A stretch of 8,704 bases of DNA. Origin: Gammaproteobacteria bacterium. Its GTDB lineage: Bacteria; Pseudomonadota; Gammaproteobacteria; Pseudomonadales; Azotimanducaceae. The notes below the pieces were generated by a model that did no database searches, had not been told where the DNA came from, and saw only the letters and a program-made list of their open reading frames with translations. Position numbers and translations under genes: made by a program. Positions 1 through 6,182 of the stretch are shown here, piece after piece. The first letter of the stretch is position 1. Each line of letters opens with the position of its first letter. The DNA lies in contig JABIVN010000018.1 in the NCBI GenBank assembly GCA_018667205.1, positions 1-8,704 of the forward strand, written 5' to 3'.

Positions 1-63
1 ACAAAAACCCCGACCGTTATACATCTATTATTAAGAGGTTAGGTTTGCGTCGGTAGTGTTAGT

Positions 64-82
64 GTCGGTGATTGGCACCGAC
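64..82 (+). promoter_or_regulatory. Hairpin in the pnp leader
   Basis: A perfect 7-bp inverted repeat, GTCGGTG and CACCGAC, is separated by a 5-base loop (ATTGG). It ends 13 bases before the GTG start at 96 and one base before the ATG at 84, so it sits in the 5' leader close to the ribosome binding site. In E. coli the pnp leader folds into a stem that RNase III cuts, after which PNPase represses its own message. By analogy this hairpin may take part in autoregulation. The stem is short for an RNase III substrate, so the role is inferred from position only. Confidence 0.45.
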
Positions 83-85
83 TAT

Positions 86-98
86 GGAGAATAATGTG
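86..98 (+). promoter_or_regulatory. Ribosome binding site that favours the GTG start of pnp
   Basis: GGAG at 86-89 is followed by a 6-base spacer (AATAAT) and GTG at 96-98. The other in-frame candidates, TTG at 72 and ATG at 84, have no Shine-Dalgarno sequence, and the TTG lies within the leader hairpin. Starting at 96 also puts the first conserved Phe at residue 8, as I recall for the Pseudomonas aeruginosa protein. Confidence 0.6.
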
Positions 99-2249
99 AG
101 TTATATAAGTAAGAAATTTATGTTTGGTGACCAGGAAGTACTCCTGGAAACTGGAAAGGTAGCAAGACAAGCAACAGCATCTGTCATGGTAACCATGGCA
201 GAAACAACAGTTCTAGTGGCAGTGGTTGCACGACCTGATATGAAACCGGGTCAGGACTTCTTCCCTTTAACAGTGAACTACGAAGAAAAAACATACGCCG
301 CGGGTAAAATTCCTGGTGGTTTCTTCAAACGAGAAGGCAGACCTTCCGAGAAGGAAACGCTGACATGCCGATTGATCGATCGGCCTATCCGTCCGCTTTT
401 TCCTAAAGGTTTCATGAACGAAGTTCAGGTCACTTGTCAGGTAGTTTCAGCCGCGAAGGATGTAGATCCAGATATTGTCGCAATGATCGGTGTATCCGCT
501 GCATTGTCCCTGTCGGGCTTACCCTTTGCAGGACCAATTGGTGCTGCGCGCGTTGGTTTTACGCCTGAAGGCTACCTGCTCAACCCCGGGTACGAAGCGC
601 TCAAGACTTCAGAGCTTGATATGGTTGTTGCAGGCACTGAATCTGCAGTATTAATGGTGGAATCAGAAGCGAACGAATTAACTGAAGACCAAATGCTGGG
701 TGCGGTACTTTTTGCGCATCAGGAAATGCAATCGGTTGTCGCTGCCTGTTCTGAACTTAAAGCAGAAGCGGGCAAAGAAGCCTGGGTCTGGGAACCAGCC
801 ACGCCAAACACTGCGCTGATTGAAGCGATTACGAGCCAGTTTGGTGAAGAGATTGGCGTTGCTTATCGAATTACAGAAAAGATGGCACGCCAAGACAAGC
901 TCTCTGAACTTAAAGCTGCTGCAGTGGCGGTGCTAACGACCGACGAGACAGCCAAAGATGAGATCAAAGCTGTTTTTGACAGTATCGGCAAGTCTATCGT
1001 TCGTCGCGCTATCGTGTCGGGTCAGCCTCGAATTGACGGTCGTGATACAACAACGGTACGCCAGATTGATGTTGAAGTTGGTGTCCTGGCGAAAGCGCAT
1101 GGTTCTGCGCTGTTTACACGTGGTGAGACTCAAGCGCTGGTTTCAACCACGCTAGGCTCTATGAGAGATGCAGCGATCATTGATGCGCTACAAGGTTCAT
1201 ACAGGGATAACTTCCTGTTGCACTACAACTTTCCACACTACAGTGTTGGTGAAACAGGTTTTTCTGGCGGGCCCAAGCGACGTGAAATTGGCCATGGTCG
1301 ATTAGCGCGACGCGCTATCGCTGCCATGCTGCCCAAGAGTGAAGACTGGCCGTACACGACTCGAGTGGTATCTGAGATTACAGAATCAAACGGGTCTTCT
1401 TCAATGGCTTCTGTCTGTGGTGCAAGTCTTGCCTTGATGGATGCCGGTGTGCCGATCAAGGCGCCAGTTGCTGGTGTTGCCATGGGTCTCGTGCTTGAAG
1501 GTGAAGAGTTTGCCGTACTGACCGATATTTTAGGTGATGAAGACCACCTTGGTGATATGGACTTTAAAGTTGCGGGCACCGAAACAGGGGTTACCGCGCT
1601 TCAGATGGACATCAAGATCCAGGGAATCACTGAGCAGATTATGGAAACTGCACTCGGCCAGGCTAAAGATGCAAGGCTGCATATCTTGGGTGAGATGAAT
1701 AAGGTGCTCGGCCAGTCTCGTGAAGGTGTTTCTGAGAACGCACCAGCAATGGTGACGATCAAGGTTGAAGCAGACAAGGTCCGAGATGTCATCGGTAAAG
1801 GTGGTTCCACTATTCGAGGAATTACCGAAGAAACCGGTGCTTCGGTTGATATTGAAGATGATGGTTCAATCACTATCTTTGGTGAAGACGCCGACTCTCG
1901 TGATGCTGCTGTCGCAATGATTGAGGCGATTACGAAGGAAGCTGAAGTTGGTCAGATCTACAATGGTAAGGTCGTTAAGATCGCGGACTTTGGAGCCTTT
2001 GTTAACATTCTTCCTGGTAAGGATGGTCTGGTCCACATTTCTCAGATTGCCAAGGAACGTGTTGAGAAAGTAACCGACTACCTGACCGAAGGTCAGGAAG
2101 TTAAGGTGCTGGTTCTTGATGTTGATCGTGGTCGGATCAAGCTTTCAATGAAAGAACTGGTCGAGGACGAAGCGGTAGAAGAAGTAGAAGAAGCAGGCGA
2201 GCCAAACGGCAACGTTGCCGAAGACAGCGGTAATGAAAGTTCAAGCTAA
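96..2249 (+). CDS. pnp: Polynucleotide phosphorylase (PNPase)
   Basis: PNPase is a 3'-5' phosphorolytic exoribonuclease that can also add tails; it works as a ring-shaped trimer in the cytoplasm, often with RNase E. The 717-residue product has the full domain order: first RNase PH core (about 8-140, with [15 protein letters not shown]), an all-helical domain (about 145-225), the second, catalytic RNase PH core (about 320-530), a KH domain with the IGKGG loop from residue 566, and an S1 domain from residue 619. Catalytic residues are visible as D483, D489 and K491 in the DHLGDMDFK segment. The tail is acidic and low in complexity. Length is close to E. coli PNPase (711). ATG at 84 (721 aa) or TTG at 72 (725 aa) are possible but less likely starts. 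rpsO, the usual upstream neighbour, would lie outside the window. A terminator follows directly. Confidence 0.97.
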   Translation: MSYISKKFMFGDQEVLLETGKVARQATASVMVTMAETTVLVAVVARPDMKPGQDFFPLTVNYEEKTYAAGKIPGGFFKREGRPSEKETLTCRLIDRPIRPLFPKGFMNEVQVTCQVVSAAKDVDPDIVAMIGVSAALSLSGLPFAGPIGAARVGFTPEGYLLNPGYEALKTSELDMVVAGTESAVLMVESEANELTEDQMLGAVLFAHQEMQSVVAACSELKAEAGKEAWVWEPATPNTALIEAITSQFGEEIGVAYRITEKMARQDKLSELKAAAVAVLTTDETAKDEIKAVFDSIGKSIVRRAIVSGQPRIDGRDTTTVRQIDVEVGVLAKAHGSALFTRGETQALVSTTLGSMRDAAIIDALQGSYRDNFLLHYNFPHYSVGETGFSGGPKRREIGHGRLARRAIAAMLPKSEDWPYTTRVVSEITESNGSSSMASVCGASLALMDAGVPIKAPVAGVAMGLVLEGEEFAVLTDILGDEDHLGDMDFKVAGTETGVTALQMDIKIQGITEQIMETALGQAKDARLHILGEMNKVLGQSREGVSENAPAMVTIKVEADKVRDVIGKGGSTIRGITEETGASVDIEDDGSITIFGEDADSRDAAVAMIEAITKEAEVGQIYNGKVVKIADFGAFVNILPGKDGLVHISQIAKERVEKVTDYLTEGQEVKVLVLDVDRGRIKLSMKELVEDEAVEEVEEAGEPNGNVAEDSGNESSS

Positions 2250-2269
2250 TCACTAACCGTTGAGCTTAC

Positions 2270-2300
2270 AAAACGCCGTCTTCTGACGGCGTTTTTGTTT
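2270..2300. terminator. Bidirectional intrinsic terminator between pnp and acs
   Basis: An 11-bp stem, AAAACGCCGTC paired with GACGGCGTTTT, has a TTCT loop and continues into a T-rich tract on the plus strand. Read on the minus strand the stem also ends in a short T run. It lies 20 bases after the pnp stop and about 40 bases after the acs stop, so it can serve both convergent genes. Confidence 0.88.
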
Positions 2301-2339
2301 CTGCTGGCGACGCTTCCCTTCTTCGCTACGTGGGGCCCT

Positions 2340-4280
2340 CTAAAGGTTCGCTGGGCTGTTCCTGATCAGGTCATCTACGACTGAAGGATCTGCCAGCGTG
2401 CTGATATCTCCTAGCTTATCCAGTTCGTTTTCCGCAATTTTACGGAGAATACGGCGCATTATTTTCCCAGACCGAGTTTTCGGTAAACCCGGGGCCCATT
2501 GCAGAATATCCGGTTTTGCAATTGCGCCAATCTCACTTCGAACCAGGGCGTTAAGTTCCACCAAAAGTTCATCAGTGCCTTCGGTTCCTTGCATCAAGGT
2601 GACGAACGCATAAATGCCCTGTCCCTTAATGTCGTGGGGATAACCGACGACTGCAGCCTCGGCAACAAGGCTATGTTCCACCAGTGCACTTTCGATCTCT
2701 GCAGTACCCAAGCGATGTCCCGATACATTCAATACATCGTCCACTCTGCCGGTGATCCAAAAATAGCCGTCTTCGTCTCGTCGGGCACCATCACCCGTGA
2801 AATAATAGCCAGGATAGGTCGAATAGTAAGTGTCTATGCACCTCTGGTGATCGCCGAAAATGGTCCTTATTTGGCCCGGCCACGAACCGCTTATCGCAAG
2901 GTTGCCAGAGGCAGCACCTTCCAGTTCTTTACCGTTTTCATCCAGCAATACGGGCTTGATACCAAAAAACGGTCTGGTAGCGGACCCGGGTTTTAGGTCC
3001 GTTGCTCCCGGTAGCGGCGTTATCATGATCCCACCAGTCTCAGTTTGCCACCATGTATCTACTATCGGGCACCGCCCGTCACCGACGATATGGTAGTACC
3101 ATTTCCATGCTTCGGGGTTAATGGGTTCACCAACACTGCCTAATAACCGAAGACTCTCGCGGGATGTTGACGTAACAAAGTCATCTCCCTGACTCATGAG
3201 CGCCCGTAGCGCGGTCGGAGCTGTGTAGAATATATTGACCTTGTGCTTGTCTACTATCTGCCAGCACCTTGACGAATCGGGGTAGGTTGGTACACCTTCG
3301 AACATCAGGGTAATTGCTCCGTTAGCGAGCGGACCGTAGACGATATAGGAATGCCCCGTTACCCAGCCAACGTCGGCAGTGCACCAGTAGACATCGCCTT
3401 CGTGATAATCGAATACATACTTATGGGTCATTGCTGCATGTAACAGGTATCCCCCGGTTGTGTGAACCACCCCTTTTGGTTTGCCCGTCGAGCCAGACGT
3501 GTAAAGAATGAACAACGGGTCTTCACTACCCATGGCGACGGCTTCGCACTCCGGTGACACCTGCCGAGTTGCCTCTTCGTAACAGACATCACGATCCTCG
3601 AACCAGTGAATCTCACCGCCTGTTCGTTTAACCACTAGAACAGTAGAAACCCGGGGGCATTCTTCTAAGGCTTTGTCGGTGTTTTCCTTCAGTGGGATAG
3701 GTTTGCCGGCCCGCACCCCCTCATCAGCAGTGATTACCGTCCTGCAATCGGAATCCAGGATTCGGTCCTTTAGTGCCTGAGGAGAGAATCCGCCGAACAC
3801 GACGGAGTGTACTGCGCCTATCCGAGCGCACGCTAACATCGCGTATGCGGCTTCGGGAATCATTGGCATATAGATGCAAACGCGATCCCCCTTGGTGACA
3901 CCTCGGTCCAGCAGCACGTTTGACAGTCGACAGACGTGCTCATGGAGCTCTTGATAAGTCACACGGAGATCCTCCCCAGGATCATCGCCTTCCCAGATGA
4001 TCGCGGTGTGGTCTGCTTTCAATTCGAGATGTCGATCTATGCAGTTGTAGCTAGCGTTCAACTCTGCACCCAGGAACCATCGAGCCTCGCCTTGATGGAA
4101 ATCGGAATCGGTCAGCTTTTCCCAGGGCTTGAACCAGGTAACGAATTCATCTGCTTTCTGGGACCAAAACTCATCCGGTCGATTAATCGATGCTTCATAC
4201 ATAGCAAGGTATTGATCATTGCGTATGTGCGTGTGGTTTTCAAATTCCTTGGCAACCGGGTAAACCCTGCGCTCCGACAT
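2340..4280 (-). CDS. acs: Acetyl-CoA synthetase (AMP-forming acetate-CoA ligase)
   Basis: Acs activates acetate to acetyl-AMP and then acetyl-CoA, the high-affinity route for acetate scavenging. The 646-residue protein matches the family length (Salmonella Acs is 652). Visible adenylate-forming motifs: the phosphate-binding loop [11 protein letters not shown] at 260-270; WWQTETGG from residue 410, whose second Trp (W411) corresponds to the acetate-pocket Trp; the hinge region [21 protein letters not shown]; and the C-terminal [11 protein letters not shown], whose K606 is the catalytic lysine acetylated by Pat/GNAT enzymes in relatives. The ATG is preceded by a strong ribosome binding site. 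It lies 106 bases downstream of pcnB on the same strand, with no obvious terminator between, so read-through is possible. In Pseudomonas acs genes are known targets of carbon control. Which paralogue this is cannot be told here. Confidence 0.96.
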   Translation of the reverse strand: MSERRVYPVAKEFENHTHIRNDQYLAMYEASINRPDEFWSQKADEFVTWFKPWEKLTDSDFHQGEARWFLGAELNASYNCIDRHLELKADHTAIIWEGDDPGEDLRVTYQELHEHVCRLSNVLLDRGVTKGDRVCIYMPMIPEAAYAMLACARIGAVHSVVFGGFSPQALKDRILDSDCRTVITADEGVRAGKPIPLKENTDKALEECPRVSTVLVVKRTGGEIHWFEDRDVCYEEATRQVSPECEAVAMGSEDPLFILYTSGSTGKPKGVVHTTGGYLLHAAMTHKYVFDYHEGDVYWCTADVGWVTGHSYIVYGPLANGAITLMFEGVPTYPDSSRCWQIVDKHKVNIFYTAPTALRALMSQGDDFVTSTSRESLRLLGSVGEPINPEAWKWYYHIVGDGRCPIVDTWWQTETGGIMITPLPGATDLKPGSATRPFFGIKPVLLDENGKELEGAASGNLAISGSWPGQIRTIFGDHQRCIDTYYSTYPGYYFTGDGARRDEDGYFWITGRVDDVLNVSGHRLGTAEIESALVEHSLVAEAAVVGYPHDIKGQGIYAFVTLMQGTEGTDELLVELNALVRSEIGAIAKPDILQWAPGLPKTRSGKIMRRILRKIAENELDKLGDISTLADPSVVDDLIRNSPANL

Positions 4281-4285
4281 TGCAA

Positions 4286-4291
4286 CTCCTT
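4286..4291 (-). promoter_or_regulatory. Strong Shine-Dalgarno of acs
   Basis: On the minus strand AAGGAG precedes the ATG with a 5-base spacer (TTGCA). It fixes the acs start and is the clearest ribosome binding site in the window. Confidence 0.8.
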
Positions 4292-4386
4292 CAAACCAGA
4301 TATTGAGGAGACACAGGTTGCCACAATGCGGCTCCGCTTAAAACCACGATCAGGCAGGTGTTGTCACGGGTATTCTGGCCCTGGCG

Positions 4387-5661
4387 TTAGTTCAACTGGT
4401 CGTTGTCGTTTAGATTGCTCTTTTTGCGGGGTTTTCTCTTACGCTTACGCTGGCGACCATTGTTGCTAGCTTGTTTCATGTCGAGCTTGCGTTCGTCCGT
4501 AGCTTCCTGGTACTCCGTCCACCACTCACCAAGTTGTTCTGTTTGCTCTCCGGCAAGTTCTCTTAGTAAAAGAAAATCATAAGCAGCCCTGAAGCGCTTA
4601 TGATCCATTGTCCGGTCTGGCTTCTGGCCAAACCGTGCGGGTAGCCGGGATTGAAGGAACCAAATTTCTCTCATCGGCCCGGAGAATCGCTTCGGAATCG
4701 AGGTGAAAAGTTGTTGCTTGGATATCACGTTGTTGGCCGCTTCATTTGCAGCAGCGTGGTTGATTTCACCAGCCTGTTCCAGCCGCTCTTTTTCCTCAAC
4801 AAATGGATACCAGAGTACTGCCGCATAAATAAATGCCGGCGTCACGGGCATCCTTTTCTCGATTCTCTGGTCTGTACTGTTTAGCGCCAGTCGAACGAGT
4901 TCTTCTGTCGCATTGCTCTCCATTGAGCGCTTGGAGTCGGGGAATAACCAGCCGTACATGCCATTCTCCATCATGGACTCGAAAGCAGCTGTGCCATAAC
5001 CGGACAGAAAAAGCTTAAGCACTTCCTCGAACAATCTGGCCGCGGGGACGTCTTGTATAAGGTGCCCCAGCGATCCTATTGAGCTTTTGAGATCTGACTC
5101 CAACGCAAACCCCAGCTTTGCTTGAAACCTGATGGCACGAAGCATTCTGACCGGGTCTTCTCTTAACCGGCCTGCCGGGTTTCCTATGGTCCTGATCATC
5201 TGGTTTTCAATATCCGCTGTGCCGCCCGCGAGATCGATCATGTCTTTCCCTTGGGGGTCGAAATAGATCGCATTCATGGTGAAGTCGCGTCGAAAGACAT
5301 CCTCTTCGAAAGTGCCATACACATTGTCGTTCAGGGTCATGCCTGCATCAGAGTGGTTTTCATCGTACTCTTCCGCGTGAGGCCCCCGAAAGGTTGTGAC
5401 CTCTATTATTTCGCGTCCAAACCGAACATGAACAATTCGAAATCGCTTCCCGATGATGCGAGAGTTGCGAAACAACTCCCTGACCTCTTCAGGGGTCGCA
5501 TCTGTAGCGATGTCAAAATCCTTTGGGGTTTTGCGCAGCAACAGATCACGAATACAGCCACCGACAAGGTATGCCTGGTAACCATTTTCCTGCAGACGAC
5601 TGATAACCTTACTGGCATTGACGCTGATGGCACTTTCTTCAATAGAACTTAAAGCATTCAT
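4387..5661 (-). CDS. pcnB: Poly(A) polymerase I
   Basis: PcnB adds 3' poly(A) tails that mark RNAs for decay by PNPase and RNase R. As annotated it has 424 residues. The class II nucleotidyltransferase head shows YLVGGCIRD (31-39) and the metal-binding DFD with D48 and D50. Next come the RRDFTMNA motif and the RLREDPVRMLRAIRF segment shared with CCA-adding enzymes. The C-terminus is strongly basic (RQRKRKRKPRKK), typical of bacterial PAP I rather than of the CCA enzyme. The start is uncertain: I chose ATG at 5661, but an in-frame TTG at 5712 would give 441 residues; neither has a good Shine-Dalgarno. E. coli pcnB itself uses the rare AUU start. The gene follows the CrcZ-like RNA, as in Pseudomonas, but is followed by acs rather than folK. 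Confidence 0.93.
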   Translation of the reverse strand: MNALSSIEESAISVNASKVISRLQENGYQAYLVGGCIRDLLLRKTPKDFDIATDATPEEVRELFRNSRIIGKRFRIVHVRFGREIIEVTTFRGPHAEEYDENHSDAGMTLNDNVYGTFEEDVFRRDFTMNAIYFDPQGKDMIDLAGGTADIENQMIRTIGNPAGRLREDPVRMLRAIRFQAKLGFALESDLKSSIGSLGHLIQDVPAARLFEEVLKLFLSGYGTAAFESMMENGMYGWLFPDSKRSMESNATEELVRLALNSTDQRIEKRMPVTPAFIYAAVLWYPFVEEKERLEQAGEINHAAANEAANNVISKQQLFTSIPKRFSGPMREIWFLQSRLPARFGQKPDRTMDHKRFRAAYDFLLLRELAGEQTEQLGEWWTEYQEATDERKLDMKQASNNGRQRKRKRKPRKKSNLNDNDQLN

Positions 5662-5733
5662 TTTTGATTTCGTCAGGCCGTCATTAGGCTGGGGTTGGTC
5701 TGGAAGTCCCAACCATTGGTGGGAATAAAGTTT

Positions 5734-5761
5734 GAAATACGACTAACACAGAACTTGTTAA
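5734..5761 (-). promoter_or_regulatory. Possible sigma70 promoter of pcnB
   Basis: On the minus strand TTAACA (5756-5761, five of six bases of the -35 consensus) is followed after 16 bases by TATTTC (5734-5739, three of six of the -10). It lies between the small-RNA terminator and pcnB, where a separate promoter would be needed. The -10 is poor, so this is only a candidate. Confidence 0.22.
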
Positions 5762-5835
5762 AAGAGACAGCGTATTTACGATCGCCGTTAGTTTAACAGA
5801 GCTAGCTGACTCTTACGGCAACGTTTTTTCGGGAG

Positions 5836-5873
5836 GGGAAAAGAAAATGGGAAAAGCGAGCTTTTCCCATTCT
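5836..5873 (-). terminator. Intrinsic terminator of the CrcZ-like RNA
   Basis: An 11-bp perfect stem (5846-5856 with 5861-5871: AATGGGAAAAG and CTTTTCCCATT) with a 4-base loop is followed on the minus strand by TTCTTTTCCCC. On the plus strand no T run follows, so it acts on minus-strand transcripts. It separates the A-rich RNA from pcnB. Confidence 0.85.
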
Positions 5874-5887
5874 TAGCGAGCCAGAAC

Positions 5888-5962
5888 ATTTCTATTATTA
5901 TTATTCTTATGTTTCTTATTCTTTTTATTATGTTTCTTATTATTATTATGTTTCTTATTATT
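5888..5962 (-). repeat. A-R-N triplet array with three AATAAGAAACAT copies
   Basis: Read on the minus strand in one frame from 5962 down, the 25 triplets comprise 22 of form A-R-N (AAT, AAG, AAA, AGA) and three CAT spacers. The A-R-N runs are 4, 5, 6 and 7 triplets long. The 12-mer AATAAGAAACAT occurs three times (plus-strand starts 5948, 5930 and 5909), 18 and 21 bases apart, both multiples of three. The Hfq distal face binds A-R-N triplets, so this array could hold several hexamers. Confidence 0.85.
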
Positions 5963-5990
5963 AATTTTTTTTATCGTTTTTGTTACTTCT

Positions 5991-6016
5991 AACCTGCCAT
6001 CCGAAGATGAGGGGTT
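5991..6016 (-). other. UUCG-tetraloop hairpin in the small RNA
   Basis: On the minus strand TCATC and GATGG pair around a C(UUCG)G tetraloop, and AACC pairs with GGTT beyond a 2x2 internal loop. The element sits directly before the A-rich segment and would form a stable, compact fold. Confidence 0.6.
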
Positions 6017-6018
6017 AT

Positions 6019-6055
6019 TGCCAGCGTCTTTATATTAATTTTATTATGGCTGGCA
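6019..6055 (-). other. Hairpin with large A-rich loop at the 5' end of the small RNA
   Basis: The arms TGCCAGC (6055-6049) and GCTGGCA (6025-6019) are perfect 7-bp complements around a 23-base loop made mostly of A and T, which would display further A-rich bases. The left arm could also pair with TGGCAG at 5999-5994, giving an alternative fold. Confidence 0.5.
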
Positions 6056-6061
6056 GATACC

Positions 6062-6091
6062 ACTATCCTTTAATTTTGGGGAAATAAACAA
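6062..6091 (-). promoter_or_regulatory. Weak candidate promoter of the small RNA
   Basis: On the minus strand TTGTTT (6091-6086) and GATAGT (6067-6062) are 18 bases apart and would place the transcript start close to the first hairpin at about 6055. Both boxes are weak (three and four of six). No sigma54 GG-N10-GC element was found on this strand between 5990 and about 6260. Confidence 0.22.
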
Positions 6092-6113
6092 CTCCATATA
6101 AAACAACGGGTTA

Positions 6114-6148
6114 AGAAAAACCCCCCTTATATTTCGGATCGGGGTGTT
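6114..6148 (-). terminator. Probable terminator of cbrB
   Basis: On the minus strand AACACCCC pairs with GGGGGGTT (one A-G mismatch) around a 14-base loop and runs into TTTCTT. It starts 35 bases after the cbrB stop. The loop is large and the T tract short, so it may leak and let transcription continue into the small RNA. Confidence 0.42.
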
Positions 6149-6182
6149 ACTCTTTGCCACGGCAGTGGGTCAGAAGGTAACG

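Larger units (their letters stand above)
5836..6055 (-). ncRNA. crcZ: CrcZ-like small RNA, putative Hfq/Crc sponge
   Basis: In Pseudomonas the RNA CrcZ, encoded between cbrB and pcnB, binds Hfq together with Crc through repeated A-rich motifs and so releases catabolite-repressed mRNAs. This stretch has the same neighbours on the same strand, no protein-coding potential on that strand, and the right composition. In transcript order it shows a hairpin with an A-rich loop (6055-6019), a UUCG-capped hairpin (6016-5991), an A-rich single-stranded segment (5986-5963), a 75-base A-R-N triplet array (5962-5888) and an intrinsic terminator. The predicted length is about 220 nt, shorter than CrcZ of P. 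aeruginosa (about 400). The 5' end is a guess: it is placed at the first hairpin, just downstream of a weak -10-like GATAGT. Sequence identity to known CrcZ is not claimed; position and motif content carry the call. Confidence 0.72.

Noticed and set aside
1..53. Possible rpsO terminator or long-range stem at the window start
   Set aside because: The complementary pieces (AAACC/GGTTT and CCGAC/GTCGG) are not nested, so they cannot form one hairpin.
72..95. TTG 72 or ATG 84 as the pnp start
   Set aside because: TTG 72 lies inside the leader hairpin, neither has a Shine-Dalgarno, and the extra residues go beyond the N-terminus of known PNPases. ATG 84 cannot be fully excluded.
4281..4386. sigma54 element (TGGCA) upstream of acs
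   Set aside because: TGGCAACCTGTGTCT lacks a correctly spaced TTGC box, so no CbrB-type promoter is supported here.
5776..5821. Imperfect inverted repeat (GCCGT...ACGGC around AGCTAGCT) upstream of pcnB
   Set aside because: The arms are short, the interior pairing is broken, and no regulator or riboswitch family could be linked to it.
5888..5990. T-rich plus-strand tract as a simple microsatellite or a repetitive membrane peptide
   Set aside because: The units are imperfect yet triplet-phased, the strand context points to a minus-strand RNA with its own terminator, and no long open frame with a start and ribosome binding site covers it.
6049..6063. GG...GC pair as a sigma54 promoter of the small RNA
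   Set aside because: Only 9 bases separate GG and GC instead of 10, and the -12 box does not read TTGC; it also lies within the first hairpin arm.
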